DNA of 64,000 nucleotides from Ceratotherium simum simum. Lineage: Eukaryota; Chordata; Mammalia; Perissodactyla; Rhinocerotidae. Below, piece after piece: positions 12,300 through 23,939 of the stretch. The stretch spans positions 21,496,850 through 21,560,849 of the forward strand of contig NW_004454177.1 in the NCBI RefSeq assembly GCF_000283155.1, read 5' to 3'. The number at the start of each line of letters is the position of its first letter. The stretch's first letter is position 1. The notes under the pieces are model-generated. The model worked only from the letters and a program-made list of their open reading frames with translations. It was not told the origin of the DNA and searched no databases. The position numbers and the translations under genes are program-made.

Positions 12300-12427
12300 C
12301 TTTGACAGATACTGAAGCTACGATTTCAGCAGAACCAAAGACATTTTCCCCTTGGCAAATGTATTTTCCCTCATCTGATTTAGAAGCATTTAAGATCCGT
12401 AGACTCCCGTCTGGAAGAATAGCTATT
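12300..12427 (-). CDS. CNTN5: Contactin-5 exon: C-terminal half of Ig5
   Basis: A 128-bp internal exon with acceptor ...AATTTTCAG at 12428-12429 and donor GTAAGAAA from 12299. It starts with one base completing a codon and ends with one base of the next: 1 + 42 codons + 1. This joins in frame to the exon at 10045. The 42 residues run [20 protein letters not shown], then [22 protein letters not shown]. They show the Ig E-strand (SLRILNA) and the diagnostic D-E-G-x-Y-x-C F-strand motif with its disulfide cysteine, then the G strand. The match is to CNTN5 Ig5 as I remember it. The preceding exon (Ig5 first half) was not found upstream in this window. Confidence 0.92.
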
Positions 12428-15159
12428 CTGAAAATTATTAAAAAAGATTTTTTTCCTGTTTTACTGCAAATCAGCTAAGTGGTAAGAAATTGATGAAGTC
12501 TGAAACCACTTCCAAGGTAATAATAAATAAGAGAAAAGATCACTGTGAAAATACGCAGTCATCTTAGAAATGTTTTACCTTTCCAGAAACTGTGCAATAA
12601 ACCCGCTTAATATCATCTTATATTTAAAAAGGTTAGAGTTACAGGTTATTTTTCTTTTGACACTTTTTGATAGTTAATTTTAAAACTTGTGGAAAAAGGT
12701 GACCCTGAATTTGGTTATTAAAACTTATACTATAATATCACCCAGTGATATTTTAATATTAAGCTTGGGTATTTCACCTCAAACCAAGAGTGACCTCAAA
12801 AATCAAATATAAAAAGAAACAGCATAAAAACAGAGGAGGACAAGTTCAGAACATAAAATTAATTGTATACAGCCAAGAGATGATTTATGGTGATTTCTCC
12901 ACAGTGCCACCCGTGCAGCAAGGGTATGAAAATGAGACCGACACTTCTGCTGCTCACATTGCACTTTTTAAACATAAAAACATGATATCTGAGCTTGCAT
13001 TTGGGCTCTTTTGAGACCTTTGTAAAAAGTGGACCTTGAGTCTTGTATAAAGGTGAAAGATTAAAGCATTATTAAAAATTTTTAGAAGTTCAGTGAAAAT
13101 GAGGTTGACATTTGGGATTACCGTATTCTCCTGTGCTTTCAACATTCCAGAAATATACAGATTTCAAATTTAATTAGTACTTTTGTCCTTTTCTCCCTTC
13201 CATATTCGTGAAATAGAACCCATTATATATATTTCACCAGTGTGTCTACCTACTCAAGCAACCTGAAACATAATAGAAGCGGCTGTGGTGGTTTTATTTG
13301 ATATATGCTGGGGTTTAGACTGACTTCTTTTAGGAAAGAGGAAGCAACAGGCTGTGCTGTTTTGGGTAAGAAATCAGTAACCCCACTGAACTTAAAATCC
13401 TAAAATTGGATCCTACTAGTGCTGAAAAGAATAGTTTGTTCCATGGCAATACGATAATATTAAACTATTTAATATACAAGAATAATGACTAAATCTGTTG
13501 AGTGAACATCCTTTATGTTATTTTAAAACTTGTATTGAATCTTGCCAGTCACCCAGAACTGATGGTTATTGAGAGCATTGAACGTCATAACAATTGAATT
13601 AGATTCTAGGCTGCTGAATATTGCTTATGAATTGATGCTTACCTGTTTTCATCAATAAAGATACCAGTTTAAAAACATGATACTGTTTTCAATATGGATC
13701 AAATTCAACTTACAACGTGTAAGAAGGGAGACAAATTTAGAAGCAAGCCAAACTAGGAGTAGAGAATTTGATTTTGTAGTTTATCTCTGGGAGGGATAAA
13801 CTTGAGACATTTGGAAAACACAGTGCCTTTAAAAGTTATATAATCCGTTCAAGATGGTTAATGAAAAATTCTGTTCATTATTTGTATAACGCTCAGTTTC
13901 TATAAAAATGGTATATAATATGTTTATTTCATTTCAATCCCAAAGATACACATGCTACAAAAAGATATATTTGAAAGCAAAAATTACACTTTTTGTAAAC
14001 AAATAGGCATTCTCTTGCGAGAATGACAAACTTTATTGAAATTTATCTAGAGTACTATAATTTGTGCAGATTGTTAATATCTTGAAAATATCTGGATTTT
14101 CCTAGCTGGCATAAATTCTATCCTAGCAGGTGAGAAGTTTGGCTTAAAAGTTCACCTCTTTTAAAGAAATAATGTATCTTAGATACTGGCAGTATTTCAG
14201 CTCTTGATTTAAGGTAAGTCCTATCTCACTGACAGGAGACAATGTATTATACCCTTCTTTTAAAGATAGTTTATGAACACCCCTGTATGTTAGACCCCTG
14301 AGACACTTGGGGGATGAAGAATTTTGAATACCATGATTTTTTTTATCTATCAGGTGGCAGTGTCATTTAACCAAAAGCCTGTCTACTGATGCGAATTGCA
14401 AATTTTTATCAGATGAGCTATTTTTTTTTTGATTTAGAAAAGAAAAAATAGATTAGACAATGAATGTGATTTACATTATAATGTCTGGCTATTGCACACA
14501 TCATTACTTAGAAAATTGAATATTGAATTAATATTTCCTTGCAATTTCCAGCCTCTTTATCTATCTTCTCCCCTCTGCTATTACCATGTGACTCCTACAT
14601 TTGGAATTTTCAATTTGGACATTACTTCGGCTGAGACATCTTTGAGGTGAAGTTCTGTTGGAGGTAGGGAGAGATTTTAGAAATGCAAACCAGCATTCTA
14701 GCATTCAGTATCAAGTCATGCTTACTATATTCTGGTCTCTAGACTTCTCCATGAGTTTCTGCCTAGAACTGGAGACGTCTTGGTTCTCATCTTGCACTTG
14801 ATTACTGGATCTCTGCCTTGTTATCCTGCCCAGTACCATAGCCTACCTAGGATAGCGCAGTGCTTACCCCTATCTTGCAAGGATTCATTGCTAGCTTCTT
14901 GACGCCTATCCTGATTTCCAAATTTCAGGACCATTTTCTGGAACCTCCATTTCCATGTTTGGCTTACCTCTCAAATACCACACAGCCTGGTTTAGATCTT
15001 TCCGAGTACTCTTCTTGCCTGGGAGTACCACCTATTTACCGGCTGCCATATTATTTAGAGATCATGCTCTGACTTCCAGATCAGATTTCTTTCTGCTGTT
15101 ATATCATAGTGGATATCGTATTATAGAATCACTAATCACTAATCAAGACTATGTATGTG

Positions 15160-15335
15160 CTTTAAAGTCAGAAAGGTTAGATTCAAATCACTGCCATTGA
15201 CTAGTATGTGTGTGATCTTAAACAAAGTTACTTAATCTCTTTCTTTATATGTAAAACTATCATAATTATACCTAACTAGTTCTTTAAAAGTATTAACTAG
15301 ATAATGTATGTAAGTTATTGTATTTTAGTGGTATG
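15160..15335 (+). repeat. MIR SINE
   Basis: 'aaagtcagaaaggttagattcaaatc..ctgccattgactagtatgtgtgtgatcttaaacaaagttacttaatctc' then 'tatgtaaaactatcataattatacctaac' and 'aactagataatgtatgtaag' follow the MIR order from the GGTTCGAATCC box through TGTGTGACCTTGGGCAAGTTACTTAACCTCT. Confidence 0.75.
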
Positions 15336-15469
15336 TGCAGACGTTAATTGAAAATTTATTCAAAAATTTAAATAAAATTTGTGACAAATTTTAAAAAGGA
15401 AAAAGTAGAGAGTGCCAGGGAAAGTTCTTAACTATGCAAACCTTAACTATTTAACATGTTTGATAGGTC

Positions 15470-15755
15470 TTTTCTGGGGGGGGTAATATCTGAACTGAGA
15501 ACTGAGTGATGAGAGGGAGTTAACTAGGTACAGTGTGGAAAAGCAGAAGGAATAGCATTTGCGAAGGCCTTGAGGTGGGAAGGACCACAAAACCTTGAAG
15601 AACCAAATGGCCAGTTATAATGGCAGCATATAAAGGGGAGCGGGGAGTGGCCCAAGCTGAGACTGGGGAGGTAGACAGGGAGTAAAATTATGTAGGACCT
15701 AGTATACCATGAGAAACATCTCGTCTTTATCTTAAGGTCAATAGGAAGCTGCCAA
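15470..15755 (-). repeat. L2 LINE fragment, antisense
   Basis: 'tgagaactgagtgatgagagggagttaactagg', 'agaaggaatagcatttgcgaaggccttgaggtggga', 'gaccaaatggccag', 'atgtaggacctagtatacca' and 'cttaaggtcaataggaagctgcca' are the reverse complement of L2 3' text (GGGCCTTTGCAC.., GGCCTACAAGGCCCT.., TGGCTTCCCAT..). It abuts an L1 3' end. Confidence 0.7.
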
Positions 15756-17790
15756 TTTTTTAAACAACTTTATTGAGGTATCATAGGCATATAATAAGCT
15801 CATATGTTCAAAGTATATACTTTGAAAAGTTCTCACAAACGGATGCAGTCATGAACCCATTACCACAGGCAAGATAGTCAACATATACATCACCCTCAAA
15901 GCATCTCTGGGTTCCTTTCTCTCCTGCTAGCCTCTTCCCACCCCACCCCTATCACCAGGCAACTACTGATCTGCTTTCTGTGACTAGAGTAAGTTTTCAC
16001 TTTTACATAATTTTATATAAATGGAATCATAACATCATATGCTCCTTTTTGTTTAGTTTATTTCACTCAGCATAACTAAGTTGACATAAAGTTGAGATTC
16101 ATCTGTGTTGTTGCAATGATCAGTAATCCTTTCCTTTTTATCACTAAATAGTATTCCATCGTGTGTGTATACCACAACTTATCCATTGACCTTTTGGTGG
16201 ACATCTGGGCAATTTTCAGCTTGGATCTATTACAAATAAAGCTGCTATTAACATTTATGTAGAAGTATTGTATGGATACAGTATTTGTTTTTATTTCTTT
16301 GGGATAAATACTTAAGGACTGTGATGGCTGGATCATCTGGTTTATGTTTATGTTTAATGTTTAATTTTTTACGAAGCTGCTGGGCCGGCCCCGTGGCTTA
16401 GCAGTTAAGTGCGCGCACTCCGCTGCTGGCAGCCTGGGTTCGGATCCCCGGCGCGCACCGACGCACCGCTTCTCCAGCCATGCTGAGGCCGCGTCCCACA
16501 TACAGCAACTAGAAGGATGCGCACCTATGACATACAACTATCTACTGGGGCTTTGGGGGCAAAAAAAAAAAGCTGCTCTACTATTTCCATGCGGCTGTAC
16601 CACTTTACATTCCTAGCAGCATTGTATGCGAGTTCATGCAACACTTGATATGGTCGGTTTTTTTAATGTAAGCTATTATAATAAGTAGGTACCAGAATCT
16701 CATTGTGGTTTTAAGTTGCATTTCCTTAATGACTAATTATGTTGAGCATCTTTTCATGTGCTTACTTCCCATCTGTATATCTTCTTTGGTAAGGTGATTG
16801 TTTGAATATTTTACCGATTTTTTATGGAGTTGTTTTCTTATTGAGGTTTAAGAGTTCTTTTTATGTTCTAGATATAACTCTGTTTTCAGGTATGACATTT
16901 GCAAAAATATTTTCTACCAGTTTGTGCATTTCTTAGCATTTTTCCAACAGCATACGTTCTTAATGTTGATGAAGTCCAGTTTATCAATTTTATTTGATAC
17001 TGTGTGCTTTTGTTGTTGTGCTAAGAAATCTTTACCTAACCTAAGGTCACAAAGATTTTCTGTTTTCTTCTAGAAATTTTATAGGTTTAAGTTTATGTCT
17101 ATGATTCATTTTGAGTTACTTTTTGTTTATGCTGTGAGGTTTGAATCTAACTTATTTATTTACTATTGTTTTTTGTTTTTGTTTTTGCCTCAGGATGTCC
17201 AATTGCCCCAGCACCATTTTTGAAAAGGCTATCCTTTCTCTATTGAATTGTTTTTTTACTTTTGTCAAAAGTCAGTTGAGCAATTTTGTGTGGGTCTATT
17301 TTTGAGTTCCCTATTCTGTTCCATTGATCTATATGTCTATCCCTATGCCAATACCACATTATCTAGATTACTGTAGCTATGTAGTAATCCTTAATATCAG
17401 GAAGAGTCAACTCCTTTAACTTCATTATTCTTTGTTAAAATTGTTTTGTTAAGAATTTTGCATTGATTTTCTCTAGAAATATTGGTCTGTAATTTTATTT
17501 TCTTTTAATGCATTTGTCTGATTTTCTTTTCAGAGTAAAGCTAGTCTCATAGAATGAATTAGGAGATAGTCCCTCCTCTTCAAATCTCTGAAAGACTTTG
17601 TGTAGAGTTGACATTATTTCTTATCCTTAAATGTTTGGTAGAATTCTTCAGTAAAGCCATCTAGTCCTGGAGTTTTCTTTGTGGGAAACTTTTAAGCTGC
17701 AAATTCAATTTTTGAAATAGATATAGGGCATTCAGATCGTCTACTTCTTGAATGAGCTCAGAAAGCATTTTTAAGCTGGGGAATGTATTT
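15756..17790 (-). mobile_element. L1 LINE, 5'-truncated and internally deleted, antisense
   Basis: The plus strand reads the reverse complement of an L1 3' UTR: 'aacaactttattgaggtatcata', 'catcaccctcaaagcatctct', 'aggcaactactgatctgctttctg'. It continues into ORF2 3' sequence. The minus-strand ORF at 16076-16336 ends with DKLWYTHTMEYYLVIKRKG, the degenerate C-terminal motif of L1 ORF2p (...YTMEYYSAIKK). ORF2 text continues: 'gatgaagtccagtttatcaattt', 'aagaaatctttacctaacctaaggtcac', 'agtcctggagttttctttgtggg'. Near 17435-17450 the text jumps from the 'atcaggaagagtcaactcctttaac' segment to the 'attgatttt..aaatattggtctgtaat' segment, a deletion of several hundred bp relative to ORF2. Non-functional. 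Confidence 0.88.
16382..16571 (+). mobile_element. ERE SINE, short type, inserted in L1
   Basis: GGGCCGGCCCCGTGGCTTAG head with an A-box-like TGGCTTAGCAGTTAAGTG, a B-box-like GTTCGGATCC, CCATGCTGAGGCCGCGTCC, CAGCAACTAGAAGGATG and ACTGGGGCTTTGGGGG, then A11. The target-site duplication AAGCTGCT flanks it at 16374-16381 and 16570-16577, the 3' copy sharing two tail A's. It interrupts the antisense L1, so it is younger than that L1. Several CpG sites are intact. Confidence 0.95.
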
Positions 17791-19664
17791 GTAAGAAAGA
17801 AATTTCCTTTATTATTTACGTAAATGAAATTTTTTTCTTGGCTTTTGATTCTTTAGTTCTGGCTTAGCCATGGATAAAATATTTAGTCTGATGCGGTTAC
17901 AATCTAAGAAGAAGTTAATTCTAGTATATTATCACCTCTCTTGGATATATTCAGGCAAATTCAGGTTTTATTATTATCAGATACTGTAAAATTCAATAGC
18001 GCATTCAAAGATGCCACATTTCTTCTCACAAGTTTTTCTCATTTTCTTATCCTGGCCCTATTTCTATTTGGTTACACTATATGAAATTTCCAATATTTGG
18101 CTTTTTTTATCCAACAAAAATGGAAGTTTGATTTGTTTCAATCTAATGGTTATATAAGACTTTTGTACACCAGTACTTTTGCAGCATTACAGAAGGAGGG
18201 AGATTCTGCTTATGTCAGGAGTGATGTGACACATCTGTTCCGTGTAAGTCTTCTCTGCTATCTCTGATTGCTTTTTTCCTCAACTGGCCCAATATCTGAT
18301 GTTCATGATTCAATTGTTATGTAGTTGGTAGTTGGCTGTCTCAAGTAACATCAGTTAATGACTTTGGATCTTTTGGGTGCCATCCACCGAGAGTCAGCTG
18401 GAGTGTCTTTAATATGTCACCTTCCTTCAGAGAATCAGGTGGAAGTGGTTCTCCAGTTACCAAGAGAGAAAAAAGTGGAATATGACAAACTACACAAAGA
18501 CTTTTAAAGTTGCCACATGGAAATGGTAACACAACACTTCTGCTGACATTTCATTGGCCAAGCAAGGCATATGGCCTCAAATGACCTCAAAACAGCAGAG
18601 GAGCACAACCCTACCATGTGTCTGGAAGAAAAACTAGAAATATCTGGTCAATAGCACTAATGATTACTGTATTTCTTGTGCTATGACAAACAAGGCAGAG
18701 ATGTAAAGGAAATTTTAAGGCACAATCTCTGTCCATAAAGTTTTAACAATTTAACTGTTCACACAAGGACTACAGAACAATAAAATTATGTGTCTGGCTA
18801 CGATTCTTGTGTAGTTCAGAAGAGGAGAAGACTGATAAAAGCTGGAAGAGTTCAGTAACAAGAGGACAAGGTTTGATATCTATCTTAAAAGATGGATATA
18901 TAGAAGGAAGTGGAAAAAGCTTTTTAGAAAAAAGGAACAAATAAGCAAAGGAGGAAAAATCAGAAGTGGGCATGATATGTTTATAGAAGGGAAGAGTTGA
19001 AGCAAACCAGAGTAGTGGTTTTGCTTTTAGGAAAAATAGCTAATAAGGTTTACAGAAGCATGATGGCAACTGTGCTGCTGGTAGTCACTCATCAACAGCA
19101 AAAAGAAGAGGTGCCACTCTCCTGTGGTGGAAGAGGGAGTGGGCCTGAGGGTTTTGCTGCAGCACATTGATAAGGGGTTTGTGATCCAGAGAACAGGTTG
19201 GATCATGAAGCTGACATAAATATCAATACCCTTTGCTTTTGGCTCTACTTAGTTTCTCTGAACAGGACACACTCTCCTTTGAAATGAGAACCCCTACAGA
19301 TTTTTTACACCAATTATAGGGTGAGGATGTGGCTATAAATCAGGTCAGAGGAAAGAACCCAGGCCAGAAAGAGAGCAGCTATGCAGAGGCTTTTCTCACC
19401 TCAAAGCTAAGAGCCCTAGTTTGACGGAATCTGGGTTGAGCACGTAAGTCATCTTCACACTACAGGACCTCTTGCAATATCCCCCAAAAGAGCACGGACA
19501 TACAAGATTTCACACTGAAGGAACTTCAAACTCTACCTCTACCTCAGTTCCCTGTTTTCGTAAATGAAATAGTTACCCTTTGACTAGGAAAGACAATTAT
19601 ACCTGCAATTATGATTAAAGGAGAAAGGTGCTAAATGGAGATGTACTTTTCTAGAGAAAGTGAT

Positions 19665-20045
19665 ATCTAAGCTGAGAACTGACAGAGTGGTAGGAATTAG
19701 TCCACTGAATGGCTGGAAGCTGGGCAAAGAGTGAAGTGCTTTCAGTTAGATTTACCAACTACTTATTGAATGGCTTCTGTATTCCAGGCACTGTGGAAAG
19801 CATCAGGGATACAGTGATGACTAAGTCCCAGTTCCTACCCTTAGGAACCACAGGGAATAGAGGGAGCATCAGACAAGTAAGCAGGAAATTAACATTCAGT
19901 GTAATAAATTCTGGAAAGGAATAAGTACAGGGAATTATTTGGAATATGTAGGAGGGGCAGCTCACCAGCCTGGGGGATCCGAGCCTGGTTAGGGAAGGCA
20001 TCTCAGAGGACATGGCATCTCATTTGAGGGTTGAAAATTAGTAAG
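19665..20045 (-). repeat. L2-like LINE fragment, antisense
   Basis: 'tgatatctaagctgagaactgac', 'ttattgaatggcttctgtattccaggcactgtgg', 'gggatacagtgatgactaagtcccagttcctaccc', 'acaagtaagcaggaaattaacattcagtg' and 'gttagggaaggcatctcagaggaca' match in order phrases of the reverse-complemented L2/L3 3' region. ORFs 19709-19924 (+) and 19759-20013 (-) fall inside and are not genes. Confidence 0.65.
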
Positions 20046-20129
20046 TCTTACCCTTATCCTGGTTTGGGAGGGGGATAGGTAAAATGACATACGATAAGCT
20101 ATTGATTTTTTTTTCCTAATTGCTCTTCT

Positions 20130-20815
20130 GCACTCTATTCTTTCACTTCTTTCATTCAAATTGCACATTGCCTCTAGATTTACATTCCTAGATCATATTT
20201 ATAATCACTCTCTTGCGTGAATTTTTTATGGTTCCCTATGGCCTACAAAATAACATAGTCCTTAGTAGAACCATTGAAAGTCTTCACCAAATGGCCATAA
20301 TTTCCATCATTTTCTGATCTCCCACCCTGTCCTCTGCAGGTCTCCAAACTGTCTTATAAAGCATTCTCAATATATGAGTTTTATTTTATTTATAATTATG
20401 TATGCATCACGCACACACACACACACACACTCATACAGTACTACACTAATATACTAGGTACACTGTACAGACAATAATTGGAAATTATAATTATAATTAA
20501 AAGCAAATATATTATGCCATTTTCTCCTTTCCCTCCTCCCATCCCCTAATGGATCTCTTGCACATCTCTGAATTGTTCAAGCCTCTATTTGGAGACCTGT
20601 GCTCTAGTCATATAAGGCCACATACCTTTAAATGGTCAGACTCCTACCATTTATCACTGCTCAAATATACAATCTCCCTGAATGCCTCCTTAATCTTCTT
20701 TGGTTAGAATTATTCCTGCCTTCTTTTTTGCCTCCTCAGAACTCCATTATAGCATTTGTCACATTTTTCCTTAGTACACAACAGCCAGGGTATTTTATCC
20801 ATTGAGCACCATGAT
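20130..20815 (+). repeat. L2 LINE 3' fragment, sense, with a (CA)n insertion
   Basis: C/T-rich text with 'ggttccctatggcctacaaaataacatagtcctt', 'ttctgatctcccaccctgtcctctgcaggtctccaaact', 'tgcctccttaatcttctttggttagaattattcctgcc' and 'ccattatagcatttgtcacatttttccttag' follows L2 order. The middle (about 20380-20500) is an AT/CA-rich insertion. Confidence 0.65.
20412..20430. repeat. (CA)n microsatellite
   Basis: About 9.5 CA units, flanked by AT-rich sequence inside the L2 fragment. Confidence 0.95.
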
Positions 20816-21184
20816 TTCAGCATTTTCAAGGGCCTACATAAGGATTTGAAACCTGAAAAAAAATTATTGGCTCGAGTAATCAAAAATAACTACAGTATTG
20901 AAAACAATACAATGTAACACTGTAACAGCCAACCACAACTTATCTCTTCATTGTTATATAAAAAAGAGTTACCATCATAACAAAGTAGTAAAAAATTTAC
21001 TATTACATTAACACTTTCAATGATAAAGTTATAAAAATTATTTAAAAATACTTTATAGCAAAAAGTACATTTCATATAGGATATAGGTATATTTTATTAT
21101 TTTTGATAAAATATGGGATGAGACCTTTAAAAAAAAGAGAGCCTAGGATCTATGATGGTCTTAAAATGGTTCTGCTAGTAATAA

Positions 21185-21400
21185 ACATTTACTAATCATG
21201 GTTTATGTGTCAGGCATCATACTAATCTTCCACATTATTTCACGTAATGCTTCTAACCACTCTGTGAGCTGAGTATTGTCATTTACTGATGAGAAAACTG
21301 TGGTTCATCATCATTTACTACTTTATTCAAGGCTATTCAGCAAGTGGCAGAGCCCTGATTTCAGCCTGGCTCTTTGATTTATTTGTTTGCCTGTCAGTAA
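21185..21400 (-). repeat. MIR SINE, antisense
   Basis: 'aaacatttactaatcatggtttatgtgtcaggcatcatactaat', 'cacattatttcacgtaatgcttctaaccactctgtgagctgagtattgtcatt', 'gatgagaaaactg' and 'ggctattcagcaagtggcagagccctgatttcagcctggctc' are the standard reverse-complement MIR order. Confidence 0.85.
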
Positions 21401-21404
21401 CTTC

Positions 21405-21560
21405 CTAACTAATTTGTAACCTCCTTCACTTATTGCCTTCATACACTCTACAATGACTGGTACTCAATAAATGGGGACTGAATTAAACTGAATACAAGTT
21501 TAACCAATTTATTTTATAGATGAAGAAATTGAGGTCCAGAGCTCATCAAATCACTTTAAA
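21405..21560. repeat. L2 3' end (+) and MIR remnant (-)
   Basis: 'cactctacaatgactggtactcaataaatggggactgaatt' at 21445-21487 resembles the L2 3' terminus. 'attttatagatgaagaaattgaggtccagagc' at 21510-21543 is a piece of an antisense MIR. Confidence 0.5.
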
Positions 21561-21587
21561 AAAAACCCACATGGCCTATAGTTTATT

Positions 21588-21805
21588 TTGATAACATTTA
21601 TTAAGACCGTACTATTTGCAGGCCCTATACAAAGCTCTTTTCATACATTACCTTATTTTAATTCTTACAAAGACTCCAGGATATATTATCACCCTCATTT
21701 GACAAAGGAAGAGGAAGAAAATAAGGCACAGAGGACTGAAGTAACCCCCAGGATTTTAGATAGGCCTGCTGGATTCCAAAATTTGTACAACACTGTCAGT
21801 ACTAT
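21588..21805 (-). repeat. MIR SINE, antisense
   Basis: 'aacatttattaagaccgtactatttgcaggccctatacaaagctcttt', 'cattaccttattttaattcttacaaagactccaggatatattatcaccctcattt' and 'ggcacagaggactgaagtaaccc' are reverse-complement MIR. The ORF at 21588-21812 is within it. Confidence 0.8.
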
Positions 21806-22320
21806 ACATTGACCCAAGGTAAACATCAAAAGAAAGCTTTGCATAAGATCACAGGCTTAGTGGCAGCTCTGACCTACAATAGAAGCTGACAGAAGTGGAA
21901 ACTCAAGGGTAACAAGAGAAGACGCATGTTTCCTATAGAAGATGGAAATGAGAGAAATTTATACTCCTTGACTTGATCAGTAAGATTTTAAAAGCTAAGG
22001 GCAATACATACTCAAGGAGGGCTGTGCTGTCACCATGCTCTTCCCTTCAGATGCAGTTTAGCTGGAAGGAAGAAGTGAGGTGACCCAGAAAGACATGTAT
22101 GACAGCCTTTAGAAAGCGAGAGAGAAAGCTTAAGCGCAGAAGTTACTGTAATTAATGGACCTCGTCCTTGGCTCTCAGCATCACTGCCAGCATCCTGAAG
22201 AAATTGCAGAACCTTTTGTGCTGAGCCACTGAATAATTTCAGACCCTCCAGGCTCTGAAGGAAGGGTGAGAAGGAGGCTGCCTCTGTGTCAGAGCTAATT
22301 ATCAGAAGCTGCTTGCCATT

Positions 22321-22348
22321 AAAAAAACAAAACAAAACAAAACCCCAA
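22321..22348. repeat. (CAAAA)n-like simple repeat
   Basis: An A-run followed by three CAAAA units and a C-rich end. It lies inside the minus-strand ORF 22030-22392 (120 codons), which shows no recognisable domain and is probably chance. Confidence 0.75.
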
Positions 22349-22939
22349 ACACACAGTTGTGTTGTCCTCTTTCTGAAAGATCTCTCTACCAAGGATTCGT
22401 CATAGGCACATCAAACTTAACACATACAGAACTACATCCAATCTTTTTCCTCAAATTGGCTTCTCACAACAATGTTTCTTATTTTACATGAATTTGTATG
22501 GAAAATTCTGAGTGTGCATGTACCCATTTTCATGGAGACAATACGCAACTTTCCTCAGATTCTCAAGGGAGTCTGTGATGAAAACAAAGAACCACCATAG
22601 AGTCTTGTATTCTATAGGTGAGGTAACTGTGCCCAGAGAAGGAAAGCCTAGAGTATTTCTTTTTTAAAGCTCAGGACATAATTCAGGCTATTAACTCAGA
22701 AGTCATTATTTACTTTTCTTTTCCCTTAAAAAATTGGTCAAGCTGGACCTATTGCACATTTTAAGTAACTCTTAAACCCATTCCCTTGTTTTTGGCTTAT
22801 TGGAGAGTGTAAATGCAGTGGGTAACAGACATGAAGTGGTTTTACTTTTTCTAGTCACTGTCTTTATGTTCCGTCTAATCCATTTTTCCACTTCCTTCAA
22901 ACATCCAAGAAGGTCCCATAGCTTTTAGCTAACTTTGAG

Positions 22940-23580
22940 TTGTTAACGAAGGTAAAATTTCTCTTCGATTTCCTGCTCTTCTCTTCCCCTCCCCGTTCAG
23001 CACTGACAAGTGACTCGGACCCAGGATCCTGCAGCTACAAGGAGAATGGAGAACGGTCTCTCTTCACACATTTTTCCTTCTTTCTTCCCAGTTCTTTTTC
23101 TCCTCTGTGTGTCAGAGGAGGGAGGAGAGAGGTCCTAAGGGACCAGTGTCTCTTACTTATCCAACTTCTGTTGTGGTCTTCACTGGGACTTTGCTGCCCC
23201 TCTGGGTAAAGCTGCTGTCCACTGAGCCGTTGTTGAGGCAGGCCTCCCAAGACTGGCTCTCATGAGCGCATCAATGCGTCTGCGGGGCCTCCTTACTGCA
23301 GAGCTCCCTGATGTAGCCTCCTCTTCAGGCACAGCCTCTTCCAACTTTCTGTCAGCTCCCAAACTGTGGCATTTTGCTCATGGAGCCCAGAAAGCTCTAT
23401 GCTTGCCTACCACCTCCAAGGTCCATCCAACCCAGGGCAATCCCACATACTCTTGCCTTTCTAAATGGTAGGAGTGTAAGTTTCTTTCCTGCCACTCCGC
23501 TTTCTGCTGTGTCATCTCTCTCCAATTATCTTTGCCCTACTGTTCAAACAGGGACAGAAGCCAATCAGTAAGTCTGTTGC
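22940..23580. other. GC-richer block, unclassified
   Basis: About 640 bp with markedly higher G+C and CpG content than flanking intron; CpGs occur near 22947, 22964, 22995, 23015, 23054, 23228, 23267, 23276 and 23283. Five overlapping short ORFs on both strands (for example 23262-23471 + and 23035-23250 -) reflect this composition. None has a recognisable domain or convincing splice sites. Candidates are a diverged LTR, an L1 5' region, or a retained regulatory element. Confidence 0.3.
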
Positions 23581-23939
23581 CTGAGCAAATGTTTCGTCAA
23601 AGATTTTATAATTTCTGTGAGTGAGTCCTTGGAGCCTTCTCTTCACTTGAATTTGGAAGTGGGAAGGGTAAGAAAAAGCCTGCAAAGAATGCCTTCTCTT
23701 CTCTCTAATATTCTTTTATACATACAGGAGTGAGGAGGGGTGAAGGGTGTCGATGGGGAAGGTAATGCTATGCTGGGATGATATTTGGACAAGCAGAACT
23801 GGCTCAGCTACCTAGGCTCTGGAGAAGCTATCTGGTTCCTAAATTTTTAGAAGTCTCTTCAGAATATTAGATGCCTAATGCAGCTTTGTTCTTGGCTTTG
23901 AGTCTCAGGCTTAACATGTAATTATCACTTTCTCTTATT

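Noticed and set aside
22030..22392. 120-codon minus-strand ORF
   Set aside because: It crosses a (CAAAA)n simple repeat, has no recognisable domain and no supported splice sites; most likely chance.
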